From contig NZ_JAHCDK010000001.1 of the NCBI RefSeq assembly GCF_018413465.1, positions 372,001-436,000 of the forward strand: 64,000 bases of DNA. Direction: 5' to 3'. Below the pieces are notes generated by a model that made no database searches, was not told the origin of the DNA, and saw only the letters and a list, made by a program, of their open reading frames with translations. Position 1 is the stretch's first letter. Each line of letters starts with the position of its first letter. Positions 9,258-18,555 of this stretch are shown here, one piece after another. The position numbers and the translations under genes were made by a program. Source of the stretch: Flavobacterium sp. CYK-55. GTDB lineage: Bacteria; Bacteroidota; Bacteroidia; Flavobacteriales; Flavobacteriaceae.

Positions 9258-11702
9258 TTGGTTTTATCTGTGAAGAATATTGCCCCTATGATACGCGCCA
9301 AACGCGTGGGCAATCACCCGAGTATTCTGATTGACAACATCACTATTGACAGCCGTTCGCAGCAAAACAGCGCACAAACTTTGTTTTTTGCGATTGTCGG
9401 CCCGAACAACGATGCGCATGATTATATTGAGGAATTACTCGACAAAGGCGTTCGTAATTTTGTGGTGACGCACATCCCTGGGGGTTTGGTTGAAAAAGCC
9501 AATTTTTTAGTGGTCGAAAACACGCTCGAAGCGCTTCAGACCTTTGCCGCAAGCTACCGAAGTCAATTTGATTTTCCGGTGATTGGCATTACGGGCAGCA
9601 ACGGAAAAACCATCGTCAAAGAATGGCTCAACTTTTTGCTCGGCCCTGATTACAACATCATCCGCAGTCCGAAAAGTTACAATTCACAAGTGGGCGTTCC
9701 GCTTTCGGTGATTGCCATCAATGAACAACACAATTTGGGTATTTTTGAAGCGGGTATTTCTACCATTGGCGAGATGGAAAATCTCGAAAAAATCGTGCGC
9801 CCAACCATAGGGATTTTGACCAATATTGGTTCGGCCCACGATGAAGGTTTTGCCAACATTGGCGAGAAAATGAAAGAGAAACTCAAACTCTTTAGCCATG
9901 CCAAAGTATTGATTTACAATAAAAACAAATCTATTGAAGCTTTTTTAAACCCAAAAGTTCAAAGATTTTCGTGGAGTTGTAAAGACGATGACGCCGACGT
10001 TTTTATCAGCAAAAAATCTGTCTTAGACAAAACCCAACTCAAGATCAAACATCCGCAGGGCGAATTTGAAATTAAGATTCCGTTTCAAGACGATGCCTCG
10101 GTTGAAAACGCCATTCAATGCATTATGGTGATGTTGTATTTAAACTACGACGGCAAAGTGATTGAAAGCCGTGTTGAGTTGTTGTATCCGGTTGAAATGC
10201 GTCTTAAAGTTAAAAACGGAATCAACCATACAACCTTGATTGATGACAGTTATAGCTCAGATTTTCAGTCGCTTAAAATTGCGCTCGACTTTATGGAAAG
10301 CCAGAAACAATACAAAAAAAGAGCGCTGATTTTATCGGATATTTTTCAGAGCGGATTGGCCAATGATGAATTGTATTCAAAGGTTTCGCAGTTGGTTATT
10401 TCAAACAAAATCAACCGTGTGATTGGTATTGGCGAGATGATCCACAAGTATCGCTCAAAATTTGTCAACTGTTTGACTTTTAAAAATACCGACGCGTTTA
10501 TGGCGGCCATTGACGAACTCGATTTTGGTTATGAAACCATTTTGATCAAAGGCGCGCGTAGTTTTCACTTTGAAAAAATTGTGAGCGCACTCGAAGAAAA
10601 AACACATGAAACCGTTTTAGAAATCAACCTCAACGCTATTAGTCACAATTTAAATTTCTTTAAAGCCAAACTCAAACCCAGAACCAAACTCATGGTGATG
10701 GTCAAAGCTTTTGGTTACGGCAATGGCGGTTTTGAAATTGCTCAATTGCTCGAACACCACAAAGTAGATTATTTGGGTGTGGCTTTTGCCGATGAAGGCA
10801 TTACACTCAAAAACCACGGCATTAAATTGCCGATTATGGTGATGAATCCAGAATCAACGAGCTATGAGGCCATTATTCAGCATCATTTAGAACCCGAAAT
10901 ATACAGCATCAAAGGGTTGAATGCCTTTTTGAAAATAGCGGCACAGAAAAAACTCAAAAATTATCCGATTCATTTAAAACTCGATACCGGCATGCATCGT
11001 TTGGGGTTTGAAGTTGAGCAACTCGACGACTTAATTGCCATTCTCAAAGCCCAAAAAACAGTACACGTCAAAAGCATTTTGTCGCATTTGGCCACAAGTG
11101 ATGATTTACAACACCACGAATTTGCTTTGTCACAAATTGAATTGTTTGAGCAGATGTCAATGCGGTTAATGCACGAATTGTCGATGAAACCGATTCGTCA
11201 TATTTTGAATACTTCGGGCATCAGCAATTATCCAAAAGCACAATACAATATGGTGCGTTTAGGCATTGGTTTGTATGGAATTTCAAATGATCCCGAAGAA
11301 CAACCTTATCTTGAAAATGTCGGAACCCTCAAGAGCATCATATCTCAGTTGCGAACCATTGAAGCCGGCGAAAGTGTGGGTTATGGCCGACGATTTATAG
11401 CTGAGCGAAAATCAGTCATTGCCACCATTCCGATTGGATATGCCGACGGAATTTCGCGTCATTTGGGCAACGGCGTTGGTTATGTAAGTATCCACGGAGC
11501 ACACGCGCCTATTGTGGGCAGTGTTTGTATGGATATGCTCATGGTGGATGTAACCGATATTAGTTGTTTTGAAGGTGATTCGGTGGTCATTTTTGGTGAG
11601 GACCCAACCGTGATTACTTTGTCTGAAAAACTCAAAACGATTCCTTATGAAATTCTGACGGGCATCTCACAACGCGTCAAGAGAATTTTTTACAGAGAAT
11701 AA
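9258..11702 (+). CDS. Bifunctional UDP-MurNAc-tripeptide:D-Ala-D-Ala ligase / alanine racemase (MurF-Alr fusion)
   Basis: An 814-residue fusion typical of Bacteroidetes. Residues 1 to about 445 are MurF, which adds D-Ala-D-Ala to the peptidoglycan precursor; its ATP-binding GITGSNGKT is at about 109-117. Residues from about 452 onward are alanine racemase, with the PLP lysine near 482 in MVMVKAFGYG, the HRLGF block, and the catalytic Tyr near 708 in VGYGRRF. The fusion joins production of D-alanine to its consumption. The start is uncertain: TTG at 9258 keeps the family's N-terminal strand (VLSVKNIAPMI), while GTG 9270 or ATG 9288 would trim it. The gene follows tdk by two bases. Confidence 0.93.
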   Translation: MVLSVKNIAPMIRAKRVGNHPSILIDNITIDSRSQQNSAQTLFFAIVGPNNDAHDYIEELLDKGVRNFVVTHIPGGLVEKANFLVVENTLEALQTFAASYRSQFDFPVIGITGSNGKTIVKEWLNFLLGPDYNIIRSPKSYNSQVGVPLSVIAINEQHNLGIFEAGISTIGEMENLEKIVRPTIGILTNIGSAHDEGFANIGEKMKEKLKLFSHAKVLIYNKNKSIEAFLNPKVQRFSWSCKDDDADVFISKKSVLDKTQLKIKHPQGEFEIKIPFQDDASVENAIQCIMVMLYLNYDGKVIESRVELLYPVEMRLKVKNGINHTTLIDDSYSSDFQSLKIALDFMESQKQYKKRALILSDIFQSGLANDELYSKVSQLVISNKINRVIGIGEMIHKYRSKFVNCLTFKNTDAFMAAIDELDFGYETILIKGARSFHFEKIVSALEEKTHETVLEINLNAISHNLNFFKAKLKPRTKLMVMVKAFGYGNGGFEIAQLLEHHKVDYLGVAFADEGITLKNHGIKLPIMVMNPESTSYEAIIQHHLEPEIYSIKGLNAFLKIAAQKKLKNYPIHLKLDTGMHRLGFEVEQLDDLIAILKAQKTVHVKSILSHLATSDDLQHHEFALSQIELFEQMSMRLMHELSMKPIRHILNTSGISNYPKAQYNMVRLGIGLYGISNDPEEQPYLENVGTLKSIISQLRTIEAGESVGYGRRFIAERKSVIATIPIGYADGISRHLGNGVGYVSIHGAHAPIVGSVCMDMLMVDVTDISCFEGDSVVIFGEDPTVITLSEKLKTIPYEILTGISQRVKRIFYRE

Positions 11703-11793
11703 GTAAGTTTTTTTTTAAATCATACCGGTTTTAAGTTAATTTTCTTACATTCGATATCAAACTCAGAACATTTTTAACTAAAAACAATTTATT

Positions 11794-12174
11794 ATGGGAA
11801 TGGTTTCAGAATTTAAAGACTTTATTGCCAAAGGAAACGCCATGGATTTGGCTGTTGGGGTAATCATTGGTGGCGCATTTGGCGCGATTGTGAATTCATT
11901 GGTGTCAGATGTAATCACACCGGCTTTGTTGAATCCGGCCTTAAAAGCAGCTCAAGTAGAAAACTTGGCAGAATTAAAAACCGATGGCGGAATTCTCTAC
12001 GGAAAATTCTTGGCTGCGGTGATTAGTTTCTTAGTTATTGCTTTTGTCATCTTCATTATGGTGAAAGCCATCAACGGAATGAAGAAAAAAGAAGCACCGG
12101 CTCCAGCAGCACCAGCAGGGCCTTCACAAGAAGAATTGCTCACTCAAATTCGCGACCTTTTAAAAAACAAATAG
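11794..12174 (+). CDS. mscL: Large-conductance mechanosensitive channel MscL
   Basis: A 126-residue inner membrane channel that opens on membrane tension to release solutes during hypo-osmotic shock. The N-terminal amphipathic helix (EFKDFIAKGNAMDLAVGVIIGGAFGAIV) leads into TM1 with the gating glycines, TM2 is at about 70-93, and a charged cytoplasmic helix follows an Ala/Pro linker. Length and layout are normal for the family. It has its own T-rich upstream region and a strong terminator downstream, so it is probably monocistronic. Confidence 0.95.
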   Translation: MGMVSEFKDFIAKGNAMDLAVGVIIGGAFGAIVNSLVSDVITPALLNPALKAAQVENLAELKTDGGILYGKFLAAVISFLVIAFVIFIMVKAINGMKKKEAPAPAAPAGPSQEELLTQIRDLLKNK

Positions 12175-12194
12175 AACTAAAACTGTCGTTTAAA

Positions 12195-12219
12195 AAGGAG
12201 GCTTCGGCTTCCTTTTTTT
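12195..12219 (+). terminator. Terminator after mscL
   Basis: AAGGAGGC/GCTTCCTT stem of 8 bp with one G-T pair around a TTCG tetraloop, followed by a T-run. Confidence 0.85.
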
Positions 12220-12231
12220 ATGCTTTGAAAT

Positions 12232-12265
12232 TTGAAAGGCTTTTATTTTCAGGAGCCTATTTTTG
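12232..12265 (+). promoter_or_regulatory. asd: Candidate promoter of asd
   Basis: TATTTTTG at 12258-12265 matches TAnnTTTG; TTG at 12232-12234 is 23 bases upstream, slightly more than the usual 19-21. It lies between the mscL terminator and the asd start. Confidence 0.4.
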
Positions 12266-12303
12266 TATCTTAGCGCCATTATTAACCACATCTATTATTG
12301 AAC

Positions 12304-13293
12304 ATGAAAGTAGCCGTTGTTGGCGCCACCGGTATGGTTGGCGAAGTGATGTTGCAAGTTTTAGCCGAAAGAAATTTTCCGGTAACCGAACTTATTCCGG
12401 TAGCCTCAGAAAAATCTGTTGGAAAAGAAATTGAATTCAAAGGAAAAAAATATACCGTTGTGGGTATGCAAACCGCTGTTGATATGAAAGCAGACATTGC
12501 TTTATTTTCGGCCGGCGGACAAACCTCACTCGATTGGGCACCCAAATTTGCAGCTGCTGGCACGACGGTAATTGACAATTCATCGGCTTGGAGAATGGCT
12601 GCCGACAAAAAACTGATTGTTCCTGAAATCAACGCCAATACACTCACTAAAGAAGATAAAATTATTGCCAATCCGAATTGTTCTACGATTCAAATGGTGT
12701 TGGTTTTAGCGCCGCTTCACCAAAAATACAACATCAAACGCGTGGTGGTTTCAACCTATCAATCAATTACCGGAACCGGCGTAAAAGCAGTCCAACAACT
12801 CGAAAATGAATATGCCGGAATCAGTGGTGAGATGGCTTATAAATATCCGATTCACAGAAACGCCATTCCGCAATGCGATGTTTTTGAAGAAAACGGTTAT
12901 ACCAAAGAAGAAATGAAATTGGTGCGTGAAACCAAGAAAATCATAGGCGATGATCAGATTGCCGTGACTGCAACTGCCGTGAGAATTCCAGTGGTAGGCG
13001 GTCATAGCGAAGCCGTGAATATTACTTTTGGTCAAGATTACGATTTGGCTGATGTGCGTGAGATTTTGCACAACACGCCGGGCATTACGCTACAAGACAA
13101 CACTGATACATACACTTATCCGATGCCGATGTATGCCCAAGGAAAAGACGATGTTTTTGTGGGTAGAATTCGCCGCGACGAAAGCCAAGCCAACAGCATC
13201 AATATGTGGATTGTGGCCGACAACCTCAGAAAAGGCGCTGCCACCAATGCGATACAAATTGCTGAATATTTGGTGGCTCATCAACTCGTATAA
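12304..13293 (+). CDS. asd: Aspartate-semialdehyde dehydrogenase
   Basis: A 329-residue enzyme that reduces aspartyl phosphate to aspartate semialdehyde, the branch point to lysine/diaminopimelate, threonine and methionine. The NADP-binding loop VVGATGMVGEVM is at residues 5-16, the catalytic Cys lies in IIANPNCST near residue 128, and the later substrate-binding segment (RIPVVGGHSEAVNI) carries the active-site His. The in-frame TTG two codons upstream is less likely than ATG 12304, which gives the standard MKVAVVGATG start. It is flanked by terminators on both sides. Confidence 0.95.
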   Translation: MKVAVVGATGMVGEVMLQVLAERNFPVTELIPVASEKSVGKEIEFKGKKYTVVGMQTAVDMKADIALFSAGGQTSLDWAPKFAAAGTTVIDNSSAWRMAADKKLIVPEINANTLTKEDKIIANPNCSTIQMVLVLAPLHQKYNIKRVVVSTYQSITGTGVKAVQQLENEYAGISGEMAYKYPIHRNAIPQCDVFEENGYTKEEMKLVRETKKIIGDDQIAVTATAVRIPVVGGHSEAVNITFGQDYDLADVREILHNTPGITLQDNTDTYTYPMPMYAQGKDDVFVGRIRRDESQANSINMWIVADNLRKGAATNAIQIAEYLVAHQLV

Positions 13294-13315
13294 ACTTTTT
13301 ACACCTATAAACTTC

Positions 13316-13353
13316 CCGCTTTGACTGTAAATAAATGTTAAAGCGGTTTTTTT
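13316..13353 (+). terminator. Terminator after asd
   Basis: CCGCTTT at 13316-13322 pairs with AAAGCGG at 13340-13346, followed by seven T. Confidence 0.75.
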
Positions 13354-13382
13354 GTTTTTAAGACTTTTTACTTTTGCAGCTG

Positions 13383-13730
13383 ATGAAACGCAAAGTCCTT
13401 TTTCTGAATGCTTTTTTATCGGTGGCCGTGTTGTTCTCGATGCTGCTGCAATCAGTGCATTCATTTGAGCATTTAAGCAAACTTTTTTCAGAAAAAGAAT
13501 GTCATCACATTTATTCAGGAAAAACCGAAATTTCACACCAACATCACCCTTTTGATGAATGTTTGAGCTGTGAATTTACATTCAGCACTTTTGTTTGTCC
13601 TGAACTTTTTCATTTTGATTTAATTAGTTTACAACCTTCATCGGGAAAAATTTACACTGCTGATGAATTGCCGGTTGTTCTTTCAAAATCTGTCCTTTAC
13701 TTACGCGGCCCACCCACTAAGGTTATTTAA
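13383..13730 (+). CDS. Small exported His/Cys-rich protein upstream of a TonB receptor
   Basis: A 115-residue protein with an N-terminal hydrophobic signal or anchor (residues 6-25) followed by a short region unusually rich in potential metal ligands: ECHHIYS, SHQHH and ECLSCEF within about 35 residues. No known domain is recognised. The ATG at 13383 gives a normal positively charged signal start (MKRKVLFLNAFL); an in-frame TTG three codons upstream is less likely. It is 56 bases upstream of the TonB-dependent receptor and probably cotranscribed. The ligand cluster and the neighbour suggest a role in metal binding or metal-dependent control of uptake; this is inference. Confidence 0.7.
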   Translation: MKRKVLFLNAFLSVAVLFSMLLQSVHSFEHLSKLFSEKECHHIYSGKTEISHQHHPFDECLSCEFTFSTFVCPELFHFDLISLQPSSGKIYTADELPVVLSKSVLYLRGPPTKVI

Positions 13731-13786
13731 TGTTTTTCACTTCTAAGAAAACCTTAGAAGCATTTAATCATTTATAATCTTTACAT

Positions 13787-15994
13787 ATGAAAAAGATATT
13801 ATCTCTTTTTTGCATGGGTGCGGTTTCAATGATGCACGGACAAAGTAGTCTTTCCGGGCAAATCACAGACCATCAAAACCAACCCATCAAAGGCGCGACC
13901 ATAGAAGTCGCAGAATTACATCAAGGCACCACAACCAATGATTCAGGTGCATATACTTTGAATCAATTGCCTTCCAAAAACATCAAAGTCTCCATTTCTT
14001 TTTTGGGCTTTACCACCCAACAACAAAATATTTCTCTTGCGATTGGTCAGAACAAACTCAATGTTGTCATGCAGCCATCGGCTTTTCAGATGGACGAAGT
14101 CATTGTGTCAACGGCTTTCAATAAACTACAATCGCAAAACGTGATGAAAGTGGAGCATGCGAGTATGCGTTCGCTACAGCAAAAAGGCTCGTCAACACTC
14201 ATTGAAGGTTTGGCTACGATTCCGGGCGTTTCGCAAATCTCAACCGGAACTTCTATCGGGAAACCCGTCATTCGCGGGCTGAGCGGCAATCGCGTTTTGG
14301 TTTATTCGCAAGGCGTTCGCATTGAAAACCAGCAATTTGGCGAAGAACACGGACTCGGACTCAATGATTCCGGAATTGAAAGTGTTGAAGTCATCAAAGG
14401 CCCGGCTTCGTTGCTGTACGGCTCAGATGCTTTGGGCGGCGTGTTGTATTTTAACCCAGAAAAATTTGCTCCGGCACACACTTTTAAAGCCAATGTCAGT
14501 CAAAAATACTTCAGTAATACTTTGGGCAGCAATACATCCATTGGAATCAAAACGTCTTCAGACAATTGGAAATTTTTGGCGCGCGGAGCCTACAATACAC
14601 ACGCAGATTATCAGATTCCCGGTAGTGATCGCGTAACCAATTCGCGCTACAACGAAACCGATTTTAAATCGGGCATTGGTTATTCAAACGCACATGTTTC
14701 AAGTGTTTTGAGATATAATTTCAATGCCTTGAATTTGGGTATTCCCGAAGGCGGAATCGGTTTTCAAACAACCTTCAGAAATCCGGATTACCCGAGACAA
14801 CGCGTGGCAAATCATCTGCTCAGTTGGAACAACATCGTTTATCTAAACCGTTCTAAACTAGATATTGATTTGGGCTATATTGACAATTTGCGCAGTGAGT
14901 TTGAAGACAGCCCGACGGCATCTTTGCGCATGAATCTTAAAACTTTCAATTATGATTTGAAGTTTCATTTGCCCAAAACCGCACATCTCGAAACGATTTT
15001 GGGTGTCCAAGGCATGGCACAAACCAACAAAAACTCAGGCGAAGAATACTTGATTCCCAATGCGTATACTTTTGATGTGGGCGGTTTCGGAACGGTCAGT
15101 TATGACTGGAACAACCACACGATTCAAGCCGGATTGCGCTTTGATCACAGAAAAGTGAGCACACAAGCACAAGGCATTTTGGGCGACGAAGGTTCATTTG
15201 CGGCACTTGACAAAAGTTATCAAAGTTTCAATGCGGCTTTGGGTTATAAAACAGCACCTATAAAAAATTTGAATTTGCGTCTGAATTTGGCTTCGGGTTT
15301 TCGAGCGCCGAATTTGGCAGAGCTTTCATCCAATGGTGTTCATGAAGGAACCAATCGTTATGAAATTGGGAATGCAGATTTAAAAACCGAGCAAAATATT
15401 CAAGCCGATTTGAACCTAGAATACGGTAACAGCCATTGGGAGTTTTTCGTGAACGGTTTTTACAACCACTTGCAGCGTTATATTTATTTGTCACCGACGG
15501 GGCAAACTTTGGAAGCAAATCCTGTTTTTACTTATGTCCAAAACGATGCTCGTTTGTATGGTGGCGAAGCCGGATTGCACTTTCATCCGCATCCGCTGGA
15601 TTGGCTTCATTTTGAGAGCAGTTTTGAAACCGTTCGCGCCGAGCGATTAAACGGACAAGCGCTTCCGCTAATTCCGGCCCAAAACTGGAACAATACTTTG
15701 CGTGGGGAATTCAATGTTCAGAGATGGCTCAGTGAAGGTTATGTCTCATTGAATGTTTCACATACGTTTGAACAAAACCATACCGGTCTTTTTGAAACGC
15801 CTAGCGCTGATTACACTTTGGTAAATTTAGGCTTAGGTGGAAAATTAAAAATGGGAAAAAGTCTGATAGAAATTCAGCTGAATGCCAATAATCTTTTTGA
15901 TAAAAAATACATCGCTCATTTGTCAAGGTTAAAACCCGATGGAATCCCGAATATAGGCAGAACGTTTGTGTTTGGTGCAAATTTCAGCATTTAG
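13787..15994 (+). CDS. TonB-dependent outer membrane receptor
   Basis: A 735-residue outer membrane receptor. Residues 1-19 are a signal peptide (cleavage near MHGQ), residues 22-95 form the CarboxypepD_reg-like domain found on Bacteroidetes receptors, residues 100-220 hold the plug (VIRGLSGNRVLVYSQG, then VEVIKGPASLLYGSDALGG), and the rest is a beta barrel ending in a terminal strand with aromatic Phe (GRTFVFGANFSI). The plug loop IENQQFGEEHGLGL has acidic and His residues reminiscent of metal or metal-complex receptors such as the ZnuD group. With the His/Cys-rich gene upstream, zinc, copper or iron-complex uptake is the best guess; the substrate is not proven. Confidence 0.9.
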   Translation: MKKILSLFCMGAVSMMHGQSSLSGQITDHQNQPIKGATIEVAELHQGTTTNDSGAYTLNQLPSKNIKVSISFLGFTTQQQNISLAIGQNKLNVVMQPSAFQMDEVIVSTAFNKLQSQNVMKVEHASMRSLQQKGSSTLIEGLATIPGVSQISTGTSIGKPVIRGLSGNRVLVYSQGVRIENQQFGEEHGLGLNDSGIESVEVIKGPASLLYGSDALGGVLYFNPEKFAPAHTFKANVSQKYFSNTLGSNTSIGIKTSSDNWKFLARGAYNTHADYQIPGSDRVTNSRYNETDFKSGIGYSNAHVSSVLRYNFNALNLGIPEGGIGFQTTFRNPDYPRQRVANHLLSWNNIVYLNRSKLDIDLGYIDNLRSEFEDSPTASLRMNLKTFNYDLKFHLPKTAHLETILGVQGMAQTNKNSGEEYLIPNAYTFDVGGFGTVSYDWNNHTIQAGLRFDHRKVSTQAQGILGDEGSFAALDKSYQSFNAALGYKTAPIKNLNLRLNLASGFRAPNLAELSSNGVHEGTNRYEIGNADLKTEQNIQADLNLEYGNSHWEFFVNGFYNHLQRYIYLSPTGQTLEANPVFTYVQNDARLYGGEAGLHFHPHPLDWLHFESSFETVRAERLNGQALPLIPAQNWNNTLRGEFNVQRWLSEGYVSLNVSHTFEQNHTGLFETPSADYTLVNLGLGGKLKMGKSLIEIQLNANNLFDKKYIAHLSRLKPDGIPNIGRTFVFGANFSI

Positions 15995-16111
15995 CTTTGA
16001 TTAGATTTTTAAGAATTATTTTTGGGTTTTATTCGTTAAATATCTTTTTTCTAAACAATTAATTATTAATTTAGGATTTCGTTTGATGTTTAACTAAACC
16101 CAATTTAGCCT

Positions 16112-16486
16112 ATGAATTCAAGATTTACGCTTCTTATCCGATTGCTTTTAGGACTGGTTTTGATTGTCTTTGGAAGTAACAAATTATTGCACTTTATTCC
16201 GTTGCCACCGCCAACAGGTTCGGCAGCAGACTTTATGAATTCATTAAATGCAACCGGATATATTTTTCCGGTGTTGGGGTTGCTTGAAATATTCATCGGG
16301 GCTTTATTACTCTTAAGAAAATGGGTGGCTTTTGCCCTGATTCTTTTGGCTCCTATTTCAATCAACATCTTGTTGTTTCACATGTTTATTGATATTCCCG
16401 GATTAGGATTGGCTTTAGTAGTCGTTCTGCTCAATTCAATTTTGATATATAAACATTGGCCGCAATACAATCCTCTGTTTGCATAA
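16112..16486 (+). CDS. DoxX-like small membrane protein
   Basis: A 124-residue protein with four predicted membrane segments (about 6-24, 47-67, 70-90 and 95-115), matching the DoxX/DoxD-like family. The first segment holds the family's RLLLGLVLIVFGSNK pattern. Members have been linked to redox homeostasis and thiosulfate:quinone oxidoreduction in some organisms, but most are uncharacterised. The gene follows the TonB receptor by about 120 AT-rich bases and ends at a bidirectional terminator shared with mtgA. Confidence 0.75.
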   Translation: MNSRFTLLIRLLLGLVLIVFGSNKLLHFIPLPPPTGSAADFMNSLNATGYIFPVLGLLEIFIGALLLLRKWVAFALILLAPISINILLFHMFIDIPGLGLALVVVLLNSILIYKHWPQYNPLFA

Positions 16487-16490
16487 AACC

Positions 16491-16522
16491 AAAAAGGCGC
16501 TCTTCATCGGGCGCCTTTCTTT
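16491..16522. terminator. Bidirectional terminator between doxX-like gene and mtgA
   Basis: AAAGGCGC at 16493-16500 pairs with GCGCCTTT at 16511-16518, with A-run before and T-run after, so it can serve both convergent genes. Confidence 0.85.
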
Positions 16523-17200
16523 TTAATAATCGAGTTTTACGTAGCTCATATGTTTTACGATACGTCCTTTTTTTCGGTTGATATAACCTGAGGAATTCGT
16601 CGCTGTAAATTTTCGTGGATTGGGCAAGATGGCTGCTATACCCGCCGCCTCTATTTTGGTCAGATGCTCGGCTGGTTTTCGATACCAATATTCAGAAGCT
16701 GCCTGCGCTCCGTAAACACCATCGCCCATTTCAATACTGTTGAGATAAACTTCCATGATGCGCTCTTTGCTCCAGAAAACTTCAATCAGAACTGTAAAAT
16801 AAGCTTCGAGTGCCTTTCTAAAATAACTTCGGCCTTGCCAGAGAAAAACATTTTTGGCCGTTTGTTGAGAGATTGTACTGCCACCTTTGAGTTTTTTGCC
16901 TTTCTCGTTGTTTTTCATCGCTTTTTGAATCGCATTGAAATCAAAACCGTGATGTTGCAAAAAATTCGCATCTTCACTCGCAATCACAGCTTTTTGTAGA
17001 TTTTTTGATATCTGCTCAATCGGAACCCAATCATGACTGCAAACCATGTCTTTACCGTCGAATTTATTCTCAACCGCGCGGGTCATCATCAATGGCGTGA
17101 TTGGAATCGGAACCCATCTAAAAACAACAACTGATAAAATGGATAGCCCGATGAACCAAAGTGCAAATTTCCAAACAAAACGAATGATTTTTTTGATCAT
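16523..17200 (-). CDS. mtgA: Monofunctional biosynthetic peptidoglycan transglycosylase
   Basis: A 225-residue membrane-anchored glycosyltransferase family 51 enzyme that polymerises lipid II into glycan strands. A single N-terminal membrane helix (residues 6-26) is followed by the GT51 motifs: EDANFLQHHGFD with the catalytic Glu near 76, GGSTISQQTAKN near 105, and the RKALEAYFTVLIE and KERIMEVYLNSIEMGDGVYG blocks. No transpeptidase domain is present, which defines the monofunctional form. It starts three bases after the stop of the upstream FAD oxidoreductase gene and is probably cotranscribed with it. Confidence 0.93.
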   Translation of the reverse strand: MIKKIIRFVWKFALWFIGLSILSVVVFRWVPIPITPLMMTRAVENKFDGKDMVCSHDWVPIEQISKNLQKAVIASEDANFLQHHGFDFNAIQKAMKNNEKGKKLKGGSTISQQTAKNVFLWQGRSYFRKALEAYFTVLIEVFWSKERIMEVYLNSIEMGDGVYGAQAASEYWYRKPAEHLTKIEAAGIAAILPNPRKFTATNSSGYINRKKGRIVKHMSYVKLDY

Positions 17201-17203
17201 ATT

Positions 17204-18316
17204 TTAAACTAATTCGGCAAGTTCCTGCCCGATTAAACTTCCAATAGCTACTCCCATTCCGCCCATGCGAACGCCGCAGTAAACATGCTCTGATAAACGC
17301 TCAACAATAGGGCGTTTACTCGCGCCCATGCCCATGATTCCACTCCATCGATGTTCGATTTCATAATCGGTATTCGGAAGAATTACTTTGCGCAAGAGTG
17401 ATTCGAGTCGATTTTGGATTAATTCGGTTTGACTCAAATCAGTGGTCGTTTCGGCTTCAAAATCAAGATTGCGTCCGCCGCCGAGTAAAATTCGGTTGCC
17501 TATATTTCTGAAATAGTAATAACCTTGTTCTAAATGAAAAGTCCCTTTGATGTCTAAATCAACAATCGGTTTGGTGATCAAAACCTGAGCACGAGCAGGT
17601 TTTACGGCTTGACCAATGAGCTCTGAAGCAAAACCATTGGTAGCAAAGAGTAGTTTTTTGGTGGTAAAACTAAAATCACCCAAAGCCACCGAAACATCTG
17701 AAGTGTTTTCATTATAAGCCGTCACTTTTTGATTGTTGAGAATGAGAATGTTCTCTGAAATGGCTTTTTTCAGCAAAGCATGCATCATCATTCCGGTATC
17801 AATTTGCGCTTCAAACGGATTAAAAATTAAATATTCATATGTGTTTTTGAAGTTAAATCGGTCAACTTCTTTGTGAAAAACCTCCGCTTTGAAAATAGGT
17901 TGCAGAATTTCATTGACAAACCGTATTTTTTGTGTGGCCTCTTGATAAGCCAAAGATTGACTGTCTAAAAACAGTTCATATCCGCCGTAAGGTTTAAAAT
18001 CAATGGCGGCGTCACCTAAATTTTTTCTGAGCAATTGTAAGCCTTTCCAACGTTTTTCAACCAATTGAACAACTTCTTCTTCTGAATGCGTTTTTAAATC
18101 GTCCATGATTTCGGTCAAACTTCCAAAACAAGCGAACCCAGCATTTTTGGTACTCGCGCCTTCAGGCAACATGCCTTTTTCGAGTATGAGAATTTTGCTT
18201 TCCGGAAATCGCTCGCGCAGATGTAAAGCGGCATGCAATCCGACAATTCCGCTGCCAACAATCGTGTAATCAACCTCTGAAAACCATCTGTTTATTTCCC
18301 AATAACTTAAAAACAT
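17204..18316 (-). CDS. FAD-dependent oxidoreductase (DAO family)
   Basis: A 370-residue flavoprotein of the D-amino-acid oxidase/glycine oxidase-like family. The Rossmann FAD motif GSGIVGLHAALHL lies at about residues 22-34 followed by LILEKG, and the C-terminal GGMGVAIG segment closes the FAD site. The family oxidises amines or amino acids; this member has the shorter form seen in many Bacteroidetes, with no known substrate. The ATG at 18316 leaves about 15 residues before the flavin-binding strand. It is directly upstream of mtgA. Confidence 0.85.
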   Translation of the reverse strand: MFLSYWEINRWFSEVDYTIVGSGIVGLHAALHLRERFPESKILILEKGMLPEGASTKNAGFACFGSLTEIMDDLKTHSEEEVVQLVEKRWKGLQLLRKNLGDAAIDFKPYGGYELFLDSQSLAYQEATQKIRFVNEILQPIFKAEVFHKEVDRFNFKNTYEYLIFNPFEAQIDTGMMMHALLKKAISENILILNNQKVTAYNENTSDVSVALGDFSFTTKKLLFATNGFASELIGQAVKPARAQVLITKPIVDLDIKGTFHLEQGYYYFRNIGNRILLGGGRNLDFEAETTTDLSQTELIQNRLESLLRKVILPNTDYEIEHRWSGIMGMGASKRPIVERLSEHVYCGVRMGGMGVAIGSLIGQELAELV

Positions 18317-18532
18317 AAACCTAAAATTATTTCGATAAAATTATACGCAAAACCGCTTTTTTGCGCTGATTCATTCAAAAGATATCAACGTTTTTTACAG
18401 AAAATGAATTAATCTTAAAAAAATAACTACTCTGATAGAAGAAGCACAAATTTGAATCTAAATTTTTAAAATAAATGTTGATAAATCATTGCTTTACGAA
18501 ACAATCAATTAAAATTAAATGATACATTTGCT

Positions 18533-18540
18533 CGATAACC
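18533..18540 (+). promoter_or_regulatory. -7 element upstream of the metalloprotease gene
   Basis: TACATTTG is an exact TAnnTTTG match 15 bases before the start codon. A TTG at the normal distance is not seen, so the upstream half is uncertain. The rest of the 239-base gap (18317-18555) is AT-rich and holds nothing else I can identify. Confidence 0.45.
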
Positions 18541-18555
18541 CAAACCTCAATTTAA

